A DNA stretch of 64,000 nt, taken from Mycolicibacterium confluentis (GTDB lineage: Bacteria > Actinomycetota > Actinomycetes > Mycobacteriales > Mycobacteriaceae). Within the stretch, counting starts at the first letter, position 1; each line of letters begins with the position of its first letter. Positions 1 through 9,200 of this stretch are shown piece after piece. The notes beneath the pieces are model-generated. The model did no database searches. It saw nothing but the letters and a program-made list of their open reading frames with translations, and was not told the DNA's origin. Made by a program: the position numbers and the translations under genes. Where the stretch lies: positions 1,674,001 through 1,738,000 of the forward strand of contig NZ_AP022612.1 of assembly GCF_010729895.1 (NCBI RefSeq), read 5' to 3'.

Positions 1-3000
1 AGCACGCCGGGCACAGCCACAGGTTGGCGTGCGGCTCACTGATACAGCGCTTACAGATATTGACGGCGCATGCGTCGCAGGCCACCGCTTTGTCGATACA
101 GACGGCACACGTCGTTCCGCCGCAATAGTTACAGGACGCAAAGCTGGTGCCGAAATGGCCTTCTCGGTCGATTGCACCTGAATCGAACAGGTAACCGGTG
201 CTGCCGTTCGCTCGGCGAGCCTCCGTCTGGCCGGCTGCAAGATTGCGTTCGTAGCGCCACTCGTGGCCGGTCTCCACGGTGACGAGTTGCTCGACGTGCG
301 CTCCGATCTCCAGCTGAGACCAAGCGACGGTCGGCTGGAATGCCTGGCTGAGATTGATGCGCAGTCGATCCGGGAGCTTCTCGAGCTGAGGAACGCGGAC
401 ACTCGTCGTTGGGTTCCATGCTATCTGCGCTTCACCCGAAAGGTCGGCACCACGGCGTGGTCTGTGGCTGATTGTGCCGACGGGTTCCACGGTCACGGAG
501 GACTGCACCGCGTTGGTCACGGTGGAGAGGCGTACTTGCCGCGGGTCGGTGAAGACGGTGACCGTGTCCGCGTCCGGAAGTCCCAACCAGCGAGCCAACG
601 CTGTTGCTGCCGGGGCACTCTCGGATCGGTTGACTGCGTACCAGGTGGTTTCACCGGCAACGCGGACACCGAGGGCCGTCATTGACGCGAGTTCGATGAT
701 TACTGCTTCCGCCGTCGGCGTGCCGTGACTTGCGGCATACGCCCGAACAGCCGGGACGGGCTCCCAGGCGTCGCGAACCCACTGTGGCGTCGTCGTTCCC
801 GCCGACCATTCGGCGGTGGAGTCTTGGGCGATCGAATGTGCGATGGTCGTCCTGTGCAGGCCTTGCGAGGAGATGCCGATGTCGTGACCGAAGCGTTCCC
901 AATAGAGGTCAAGGTTGACAGCCTGTGGCGTCGACATGCTCGCGAATTGACCTGCGAATCTCGGCGGAACGGTCGGCACCGGAGTAGGCAGTTGCCTCGG
1001 CGCCGGGAACTCCGATGCAACGACCGGGATCAGGTCACCGGCGGGTTCGTTGAATGATTGGGTTCCGGAACCAGACGCCTGCAACTGATCGACGGACCAA
1101 GCCGCACGGTACGAGCGGCCGGTGCTGACGATGAACCGTGAGCCGTCGACGGGCTGCTCGGGCTCGACGCCGCGAACCATGGGCGTCACTTGTGCTTCGA
1201 GGATGCCGCTCGCGGCCAACGCGAGTCGGTACGAAGCATCGATGTCGCTCCTGTCGAACACTTTCCAGACGGCCACCGAGTCGTTGCGGACGATCGCCTG
1301 TTCACAGGTATCGCCACGGTTGATGAGTACCACACTGGCATCCGCGTCGGATCCGATAAGGACTTCAGTGCCCGCCAACGCAAGAGACCTCGGAAGCGAT
1401 GCAAGTTGGGAATCAGTTGCGGCGGCCAGGTGCGCGCACGCAGGGCACGTGTCCTCGACGCGGCAGTTCGCGCACACCGTTCGTTCGCACGACGGGCATC
1501 GCGTGACTTCGGGGTTACGCCCGCAGCCGGTGCAGGATTTGTCAGCGCACAGTACGCAGGCCGTGGGGGACACGGTATGGCCGGCTGCCAGACAGCGACG
1601 GCAGACCGAGGCGGAGCAACCTGGGCAGTCTGAGAGCGCCTGCTGCTCGAGCTCATCGCAGGACGGGCATGCCCAGGAATGGCACGAGCCGCAGAGCGCA
1701 GCGGTGCCGCCCGGGTAGAAGTGGCCATCACGGCAGACGCCGAAGTCGGTGTCCGGCAGACCCAATGGGCTCTGTGGCCTACCATCGAAGGTCCGGTACA
1801 TGTGGACGGCGGTGCCATGCCCGCGCCAATTTTCCTTGACTTCCAGCCCGTTACGTAGCGACGCGGTGAAGCAGCGCTGTGCTCGGCTCAGCAGTGCGGC
1901 ACTCAACCCTGTCGGTAATGGGCGAGTCGTCCTTGCGATTGCGTGGTTCGGGCGGATGCCAAGCGCGGCCAATGACTCATCGTTGGCTGACTCCAACTCG
2001 AAACCGGACTCCAAGTCGACAGGTTCCGCGACGGTGCGAATCTCACGTTCAACAAGGGTGCACTCGCTCGGCGAAGGGAACGGCGCACCGATGCTGGTTA
2101 TTTCGTGGAGGCGCTTGCCGATTCTGCCGCCCGGCATTCTGAGCGAGTTGAGATAATCGAAGCCGGCGATTTGGAATGCAAGGTTCCTGCCGTCCGGGCA
2201 TGCGCTCCACGTATCGGCTTGTGTCTGCCCGTCCGTCGACACAGAGACGAGTACTGCCTCATTGCGACACTGCAGCGAAATCTGCGTCCCATCGATGACT
2301 GCGTGTCCGATTATTGGACTGTCTATGGCGGGGTTCGTCCATTGGATCGGCTCGAACTGGCGATCGGCAACGGAGATGCTGCCGTCATCCTCGACCATGG
2401 CCACCTCTTTGGCGAGACCGTCTGCCTCGAGGTAGACGTCCGTAAAGCTGGATCGACGGGTGACCATCAGCATGGGTGGGGCCGGGGGCGGTGCATCCGA
2501 TCGAAGCTTCTGTAGCAGCTTCCCTAAACTCATTGCGCGCTCTGGCTTTACATCCGCGTCGTCGAACTTCGGAATGTCGGCGATCGCGGCAGCATCGATG
2601 GCAGAGCCCGGAGCTGCTGCGATACTGAACTCTGTCTCGACTGTTGATGTCGAGCTGAGTCGTGCGCGGGTGCTGTCTTGTGCATCGCGACGCCCGGTCA
2701 GCCTGCGTAGCGTGACACCGGAGTCGAGCGGCAGTCCGTTCCGCACGGCGTATGACCGCATCTGTTTCCGGTTCGGGTCATCGATGTCCTCGTTACGAAC
2801 GATGGTGAGCGACTGTCCATTCGTCCGGCGCAGTTCGGCGACACGGTTGCCGACCAGCAGGGTGGTTCCGCCATGCAGGCGCCAGGCAACCGAGAATTCG
2901 CTGTCCAGCTCGGGTACCCGTTGCGGGAACGCACATCCGCGGCACAGTCCACCACCGGCAGAGCGGCAGGCGCCACAGCTCGCCAGCCCGCAGATCGGGC

Positions 3001-6000
3001 AGTCGGCGAACACGGCGTCCTCACCGCACGCGCCGCAAAGGACGTGATCGCAGGACTTGCAGTACTGTGTCTCCGATGCATTGATGCAGTGCGAGTCCGA
3101 GCACAAAGCCAAAACATTGATCGGGTCTCCGGACGCATCGCTTACGAAGAGCGGCGGTTCCCCATCTTCCCAGGGATAGGTCAGCACAGCTTCAGCGCCA
3201 TTGGGGCCGGCCCAGGTCTCCTCGACCAACCAGTCATCCTCATCGAGGGTGAGTGCAAGTATTTTCGCCCGAGCGCGGACGTCTGGAACTCGGCTGAGGC
3301 GCTTCTCTTCGGAGTCCAGCGCACGTTCCAACCTGACGCTGTCCTCGTAGGATGCTTCGTAGATCTGGGCGGTGTAGCCAGTGCGGATGCGTTGCAGCTC
3401 ATCGGCCTGGTCGGCTTCAACTTTCTCCGCAAGGTCGCGTCGTAGCTTCTCCAGCTGACCTGTCGCCGCCTTCTCGAACGCAGCGATGACCTCTGATGGT
3501 GTACCGAATGCCGCTGGAAGGGTTTCGCCGTCCCGTAGCGGTCTACGGGGGAGCCGGATTTGGTTGTGACCGTTCATGTCCGCGGTCAGCAGATGCTCCG
3601 TCGTTTCACTCTCTCCCACTGCAGCACGGAAGGTAGCCTGCCCACTCCACGATCCCGAGGGGACGAGACGCCGACGGAGCAGCGTCACATTGGAAGCTCG
3701 TTCGAGCGGGCTATCGCCGATGTCGTCGGGCACCACCGGCACGGTTGCGTGCATGTCGCCACGCATCCGGAGCAGTCCGAGGATCTCGTCGAAGACCGGT
3801 GACCCGACCGCACACAGTTCTGCATCCGGATGGTGCTCCATGCCGATGCGGTCGAACGCGAGGTGCATCAGCGTGCGGCCGTCGAGTTCCTGTTCGTACT
3901 CCTCGTCGAACTGCGCAGTGATGAACGCCCCATCGCCCTCTCCGGTGTCGTGCAGCAACTGCGCACCAAGGGCTTTGAGAACGTTTCGGGTCCAGGTCTG
4001 CACCCGCCGCTGCCGCATGCGCGCGCGCTCACTGACCTCGGGTGCCAGGTCAGTGGCTCCCGCCTTGGACAGACCTTTGCGATGCTCGAACGCCGAGGCC
4101 ATCCAGTCGCTCAGCCCACTGTCGGCAGCGATGAGCGTGGAGGCGCTCTCGCGGGCCTGGGCCAGCTCGGTGCCGAGTTGGCCCAGCAGGTTCTGCATCT
4201 TCTTGTCGTTGTCCGCGAAAAGTGCTTCGAGGATTCGAGTTTCGAAGCTGGCGGACTTCGAATCGTCGAGTTCACCGAGGATCGTGGTGACCTGCCCGAA
4301 CAACAGCTCGAACATCCGCAGCTTCTCGGCGAGCAACCGGTACACGCTCTCATCAATGGTGCCCTGCGCGTACAGGTTCGCGATGAACACCTCATCCTTG
4401 GGCTGGGTGAGGCGGTCGACGCGCCCGATTCGCTGCTCGATGCGCATCGGGTTCCAGGGCAGGTCGAAGTTGAGCACGCAGTTGCAGAACTGCAGGTTCT
4501 GGCCTTCGGCGCCCGCGTCGGTGGAGATCATCACCGGCGCCTCGCCCGACCGGAAGGCGGCGATCGTGGCGGCGCGTTCACCGGCAGACATCGATCCGTG
4601 GAACGAGCGTGCGTTGATCCCTTCAACTTCCATGCGGCGAAGGAGTCCGGTCACGGTGTCGGTGTGCTGGGTGAAGATCAGGACCCGGCCATGCTCCTTC
4701 AGCCACTTGTGCGTGATCTCGACAGCGGTGTTCTCGCGCGCGGAGTCGTTGATATCCATCGCGAGGTGGCCGACTTCGCTCAACACCGCGCGTACCTTTG
4801 GATCAGGATGCCTCTCGGCCATCCTGAGCGCGGTGGTGCCCATCGAGAACGGACTGGCCGTGAGCCGGAGTGCGAGGCTGCGTCGGCGCATGGTGTCACT
4901 GGAGTCCGTCATGACAGTGCGCAGCAGGTTCGTGCACAACGCGTAGAGCTCGCGCTCACGTGGCCCAAGAGTTACTGGTACGTCCACGGCGCGGCGGGTG
5001 ACGCGGTCGACGCCCGCCTGGGCGCGGGTTGTACGGATCATCGCGCTGCTGATCAGACGACGCAGTGCCGCAGGATCATTCGGTGTGCGTGGGTCGTATC
5101 CCCGCATGAATTGCCGCTTGAACTGCTGAACCGAGGTGAATGTACCCGGGCGCAGGAGCTCGACCAGTCGGTAGAGCTCCAGCAAGTCGTTCTGCACGGG
5201 GGTTGCGGTGAGGAACAGGGCATACCGACACGCGGTCGTCAGGGAAGTGATGAACTCGCGGGTTTTCCGGGCGCCGGCACCGGCAGCGCGGTGTGCTTCG
5301 TCGAGAATGACGATGTCCCAGGGTTCCTTGGTGAGCTTTGAAGCAGAATTGCGTCCGAGCTGCAGACTCATGATCAGCTTGTCCTGCTCCTGCACATCCG
5401 GACCGCGGAGGGCGACGTCGAAGTTCAGATCGAACTTCTGGTGCATCTCTTCTCGCCATTGCTCGCGCAGGGGGGCGGGGCACAGGATGAGCACACGTTT
5501 CGCCAAGCCCCGCAGGGTGAGTTCCTTGATCGCCAGGCCGGCTTCGATGGTCTTACCGAGGCCGACCTCATCGGCAAGCACAGCGCGCCCGCGCAGACGC
5601 GACAACGCATGTCGGGCGACCGCCTCCTGGTGCGGCATTCGGTCGACGTTGGCGACGTCGACGGCGAGTAGCTCTTCGAAGTCGTCGAGCGTGGCGAGTT
5701 CTTCGCCCTGGAGACGCAGCTCGACCAATTCGAGTTCGTCGAAACCGGCGGCCTTGAGTTGCTCACCGAGCAGGATCCGCGCATCCCTGAGGAAGCCGAT
5801 CCTTTTGCTGCTGTCGGCCGACCAGTCGTACTCGCTGTCGGCGTGGAACTGACGATCCACGGTTCGACGTCGCACAATCTTCGGCACTACGGATTTGCCT
5901 TCGCGCGGCGGGGTGACGGGTGGCTTCGGCGGGAGAGTGGTCAGTTGCGTCCCCGGAGGGAGCAGCGACAGGCGGTAGACACCGTCGACCAGGCGTAGGC

Positions 6001-6223
6001 GGAGCAGACCACCGTCTTGGCCGTAGTCCTGCAGCCGTTCGGTGAGGATGTCCCCGGTCAGCTGCCTGCTCTTGCCGCTCCATTGAGGGTGGAAGGTCTC
6101 ACCATCCAATTCGAGGGTGAGCGAGGTGCTGTGCGCGGGCAGTGTGAGTGCCTCACGTTCCCGTTCGGTGAGCGCAAGCTCCCCGGATTCCAGCAGCTGG
6201 TGGGTGATCCGCTTCTCAATCAT
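1..6223 (-). CDS. Giant SNF2/RapA-type helicase with repeated zinc-ribbon clusters (partial, C-terminus outside window)
   Basis: One uninterrupted minus-strand frame of at least 2074 codons runs from an ATG at 6223 off the left edge, so the C-terminus is missing. The helicase core is seen directly: Walker A ADEVGLGKT (residues 217-225), DEAH (308-311), TATPVQN just after, and motif VI QRIGRVDR (597-604). DEVGLGKT is typical of the RapA/DrmD branch of SNF2 proteins. After about residue 1000 come cysteine clusters at 1041-1097, 1497-1596 and from 2031 to the edge, built of CxxC knuckles such as CKSC, CGAC, CPIC and CRGC. Each of the first two is followed by a similar beta-rich stretch containing IVRNE or IVRND. 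The start overlaps the stop of the exonuclease-DinG-RecQ gene by 8 nt, so the two are probably co-translated. Known SNF2 proteins in defence islands remodel or translocate on DNA; a role in phage defence is inference. No catalytic nuclease motif was recognised in the visible part. Confidence 0.9.
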   Translation of the reverse strand, partial: MIEKRITHQLLESGELALTEREREALTLPAHSTSLTLELDGETFHPQWSGKSRQLTGDILTERLQDYGQDGGLLRLRLVDGVYRLSLLPPGTQLTTLPPKPPVTPPREGKSVVPKIVRRRTVDRQFHADSEYDWSADSSKRIGFLRDARILLGEQLKAAGFDELELVELRLQGEELATLDDFEELLAVDVANVDRMPHQEAVARHALSRLRGRAVLADEVGLGKTIEAGLAIKELTLRGLAKRVLILCPAPLREQWREEMHQKFDLNFDVALRGPDVQEQDKLIMSLQLGRNSASKLTKEPWDIVILDEAHRAAGAGARKTREFITSLTTACRYALFLTATPVQNDLLELYRLVELLRPGTFTSVQQFKRQFMRGYDPRTPNDPAALRRLISSAMIRTTRAQAGVDRVTRRAVDVPVTLGPRERELYALCTNLLRTVMTDSSDTMRRRSLALRLTASPFSMGTTALRMAERHPDPKVRAVLSEVGHLAMDINDSARENTAVEITHKWLKEHGRVLIFTQHTDTVTGLLRRMEVEGINARSFHGSMSAGERAATIAAFRSGEAPVMISTDAGAEGQNLQFCNCVLNFDLPWNPMRIEQRIGRVDRLTQPKDEVFIANLYAQGTIDESVYRLLAEKLRMFELLFGQVTTILGELDDSKSASFETRILEALFADNDKKMQNLLGQLGTELAQARESASTLIAADSGLSDWMASAFEHRKGLSKAGATDLAPEVSERARMRQRRVQTWTRNVLKALGAQLLHDTGEGDGAFITAQFDEEYEQELDGRTLMHLAFDRIGMEHHPDAELCAVGSPVFDEILGLLRMRGDMHATVPVVPDDIGDSPLERASNVTLLRRRLVPSGSWSGQATFRAAVGESETTEHLLTADMNGHNQIRLPRRPLRDGETLPAAFGTPSEVIAAFEKAATGQLEKLRRDLAEKVEADQADELQRIRTGYTAQIYEASYEDSVRLERALDSEEKRLSRVPDVRARAKILALTLDEDDWLVEETWAGPNGAEAVLTYPWEDGEPPLFVSDASGDPINVLALCSDSHCINASETQYCKSCDHVLCGACGEDAVFADCPICGLASCGACRSAGGGLCRGCAFPQRVPELDSEFSVAWRLHGGTTLLVGNRVAELRRTNGQSLTIVRNEDIDDPNRKQMRSYAVRNGLPLDSGVTLRRLTGRRDAQDSTRARLSSTSTVETEFSIAAAPGSAIDAAAIADIPKFDDADVKPERAMSLGKLLQKLRSDAPPPAPPMLMVTRRSSFTDVYLEADGLAKEVAMVEDDGSISVADRQFEPIQWTNPAIDSPIIGHAVIDGTQISLQCRNEAVLVSVSTDGQTQADTWSACPDGRNLAFQIAGFDYLNSLRMPGGRIGKRLHEITSIGAPFPSPSECTLVEREIRTVAEPVDLESGFELESANDESLAALGIRPNHAIARTTRPLPTGLSAALLSRAQRCFTASLRNGLEVKENWRGHGTAVHMYRTFDGRPQSPLGLPDTDFGVCRDGHFYPGGTAALCGSCHSWACPSCDELEQQALSDCPGCSASVCRRCLAAGHTVSPTACVLCADKSCTGCGRNPEVTRCPSCERTVCANCRVEDTCPACAHLAAATDSQLASLPRSLALAGTEVLIGSDADASVVLINRGDTCEQAIVRNDSVAVWKVFDRSDIDASYRLALAASGILEAQVTPMVRGVEPEQPVDGSRFIVSTGRSYRAAWSVDQLQASGSGTQSFNEPAGDLIPVVASEFPAPRQLPTPVPTVPPRFAGQFASMSTPQAVNLDLYWERFGHDIGISSQGLHRTTIAHSIAQDSTAEWSAGTTTPQWVRDAWEPVPAVRAYAASHGTPTAEAVIIELASMTALGVRVAGETTWYAVNRSESAPAATALARWLGLPDADTVTVFTDPRQVRLSTVTNAVQSSVTVEPVGTISHRPRRGADLSGEAQIAWNPTTSVRVPQLEKLPDRLRINLSQAFQPTVAWSQLEIGAHVEQLVTVETGHEWRYERNLAAGQTEARRANGSTGYLFDSGAIDREGHFGTSFASCNYCGGTTCAVCIDKAVACDACAVNICKRCISEPHANLWLCPAC

Positions 6224-9200
6224 CCTGTGTCACCGTGATTCCGAGTGTTTGGGCGCCGCGTGGGGTCAAGGCGAGACTTTGGTAGGGCGTGCGGGTGGAC
6301 TCCCGTTCCACGGTGCGCCGGTCGATGAAACCGTCGGCGAGAAGCTTGTCCACCGCCGCGTTCCACCGTTTCTCACCATTGCGCACATGGCGGAGAGCCC
6401 CGAACTGGGGGCAACTGAGGACACCCGCGCCGAGCGGTCTGCCCTCGCCGAGTGATTCGAGTCCGAGCACGGCGGCGCGTAGGCTGGCCTCACCGTAGGC
6501 ACCCCGCTTGAAGGCCGATGCCCACCCCACCGCCTGTAGGACGGTCAGTTCGGCGTTCACGAGCAGTTCCGGGTCCGGGACCATGTGGTCGGGTAGCGCC
6601 GCCCACGGTGGGGACTCGTCGTTGCAGCGGTCACACGTGACGATGTCCCGGCTCGCGCAGTCGGCGACGGTGTCACCGAAATGCTCGCCGATGGCGATCC
6701 GGCGACACGACGATGCCTGTTCGGCGTAGTCGATCATTGCCTGCAGGCGGCGTTGTTGCCACCGCTTCCACCGTGCGGACTCGCGTTCCAGTGCATGCTG
6801 CGGTGCGAGGCGGGAGAGCAAACGGACCCTGCGGAGCCGACGGGAGCTGGAGAACGTGACGAACCGGTCCAGCGACCAGTCGATCAGTTTCTGCTCCAGC
6901 TCATCTGGGTCGTATCCGCGTTCATCACGGAGCTGGTGGAAATCGATCTGGACGCGAACATTGGGGCGTGCGCGATTCGCCTTGTAGAACAACTCCCGGA
7001 ACAGGCGGCGTTCGTCCTCGTCGGTCGGTTCGCGGAACCCGACGTCCACCGTCCCGCGGGCCGAGCAGTCCAGTCCGAGTTTGAGCGCGCCGACCCGCTC
7101 GAGCTGGGCCAGGTGCACATTGACCTCGTCGTCGTCGATGCCGAGTTTGTCCGCCAACTCATCGACGTCGAATACTCGGCTGTCTCCGCGCTCGGGGCAT
7201 GTCCACAGCAGCGTCAGCAACTGCTGGGTGATCTGCGCGTCGGCCTTCGACTCGTGCGAATTGATCAACCGGCGACGTCGGGCGATATCGCCGCGGGTGT
7301 AGAAGAGCACGCAATCGCCGGTGACATCGGGAGCACGTGCGGCTCGGCCGGCTTCCTGGGCGTAACCGTCCAACGAGTCCGGGAGGTCGTAGTGGACCAC
7401 CCACGCGATGTTGGGTTTGTTGATACCCATGCCGAACGCTTTGGTGGCCACGATGATCCGGGTCGTATCGGAGTCAAAGTCTTCCTGGACGGCGTCGCGT
7501 TGTTCGGGGACCATGCCGGCGTGATAGGCGCGAGCAGCGTGCCCGGCGCGACGCAGCATTGCCGCGATCTCCTCGGCAAGTGCACGTTTGGTCACGTACA
7601 CGATGCCGGGCTTCTTCTCGGACCAGGTGACGAACCGGAGCAGCTCTCGGACCCTTTCCCGCTCGTCGACGCATCGATGGACACGGAAACGAAGGTTGGG
7701 GCGGTCGCTGGGCTCCCGCACGACGGCGGGGTCGAGCATGTCCATGGCCTCGACGATGTCGGTCTCCACTTCGGGCGTGGCCGTCGCGGTGAAACCGGCG
7801 CGGGGTGGACGGGTGTCGAAGGTTGCCACCGATGCGGGTACCTGCCGGAACTCCGGTCGGAAGTCGTGCCCCCACACCGAAACGCAGTGTGCCTCGTCGA
7901 CCACGACACGGTTGAGCTGCTGGCGCCCCAAAGCGCCGCGGAGCACCGGGTCTCGGGCCAACCGTTCCGGGGAGACATACAGCAACCGGACGTGGCCACT
8001 GGCGGTGTCGCGCAGGATGTCTGTCTGTACCACCCGCGATGTGGTGCCGGTGATGCCCTGGACCGGCCGGATGCCGCGCCGGCCGCGCAGGTCGTTGACC
8101 TGATCCTTGATGAGTGCGATGAGGGGCGACACGACAACGGTGGCGCGAGCCTGGGGCGCGAGCAGTGCGGGTAGCTGAAAGCACAGGGACTTGCCGAACC
8201 CGGTGGGCAGCACGGCCATGACGTCCTGGCCGTCGATGATCGCGCGCATCACTTCAAGCTGTTTGGGATGAAGGTTGGTGATGCCGAACAGCTTCTCGGC
8301 GGCTTCGATGAGTTTCGCGGTCGGGTCCTCACCTTCGACGAGCCGCAGGTTCTCCAGCAGTTGGCTGACGTCGTCTCGACCGAAGGAGATCGCCGCGCTG
8401 AGGTCAGGTGCTGTGCCGGTGACGAATTCGATGGCTGTCGTCCATGCGTCGTCGCGGTCGACGGCCTCATGGATCGCCGGTCCGGGCAGCGAGCCCAGGA
8501 GTACCCGCTGTGCCTGGGTGGGGGAGTGCAGCCGGCGGTCGCAGATCAGTGCGGCGCCGATGTCGGTTTCGGAGCGGATGAGCCGACCGAAGCCCTGGGT
8601 GAACTGCATGGCGGTCATCGGCAGGACGTACTCGAGGAACGGGTCGCCGCCGCGTTCGGCGATGGCGCGCTGGCGCGGAGAGACCAGTGGATCGTCGGGA
8701 TGCGGGTACGGGGGTTTCTCGATGAAGAGGTAGGACAGGGTTTCTCCGGGGGCGTCGAAGCCCTCCCAATACGATTTGAGCCCGTAGAGCACGGTGCCCG
8801 GTTCGGTATTGAACCGATGCGAGATCTGCGACCGGCCGTGTTCGCCCTGGACGAGAAGCTCGACGCCGCGTTCGGCGAGTTCGGCGGCTTTGGCGCGGAC
8901 TCCGTCGGCGACGATCTCCATCCGGGTCCGCGCGGCGAACAGGCTCAGCGCCTTCCCGCCGGACAGGCTGAGGAATCCGGCCTGATCGGCGGCCATCTCC
9001 TCGCAGAACTCGCGCTCGTTGACCGGGATGGGGATCGGTAAGTGGTTGGTGAGCACCACCTTCGACTGCTTTGCGTAGTCGAACGGTGACTGCAGCCTAA
9101 GGCCGCGGAAGCTGCCATCGGCTGGCGTGGGGTCGATCTCGATACCCAGGCGCGAGCTCAGGTAGTCGAAGCGCTGCTCGACGGTGAGGGTGGCCGAGCA

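Noticed and set aside
3576..5341. Long plus-strand open frames (456 and 503 codons) antisense to the SNF2 gene
   Set aside because: They lie opposite codons with clear helicase motifs, have Arg/Ser-rich or biased composition and no recognisable domain; they are shadows of the minus-strand gene.
6681..8174. Plus-strand 497-codon frame opposite the RecQ domain
   Set aside because: It is the reverse shadow of conserved RecQ motifs and encodes no recognisable protein.
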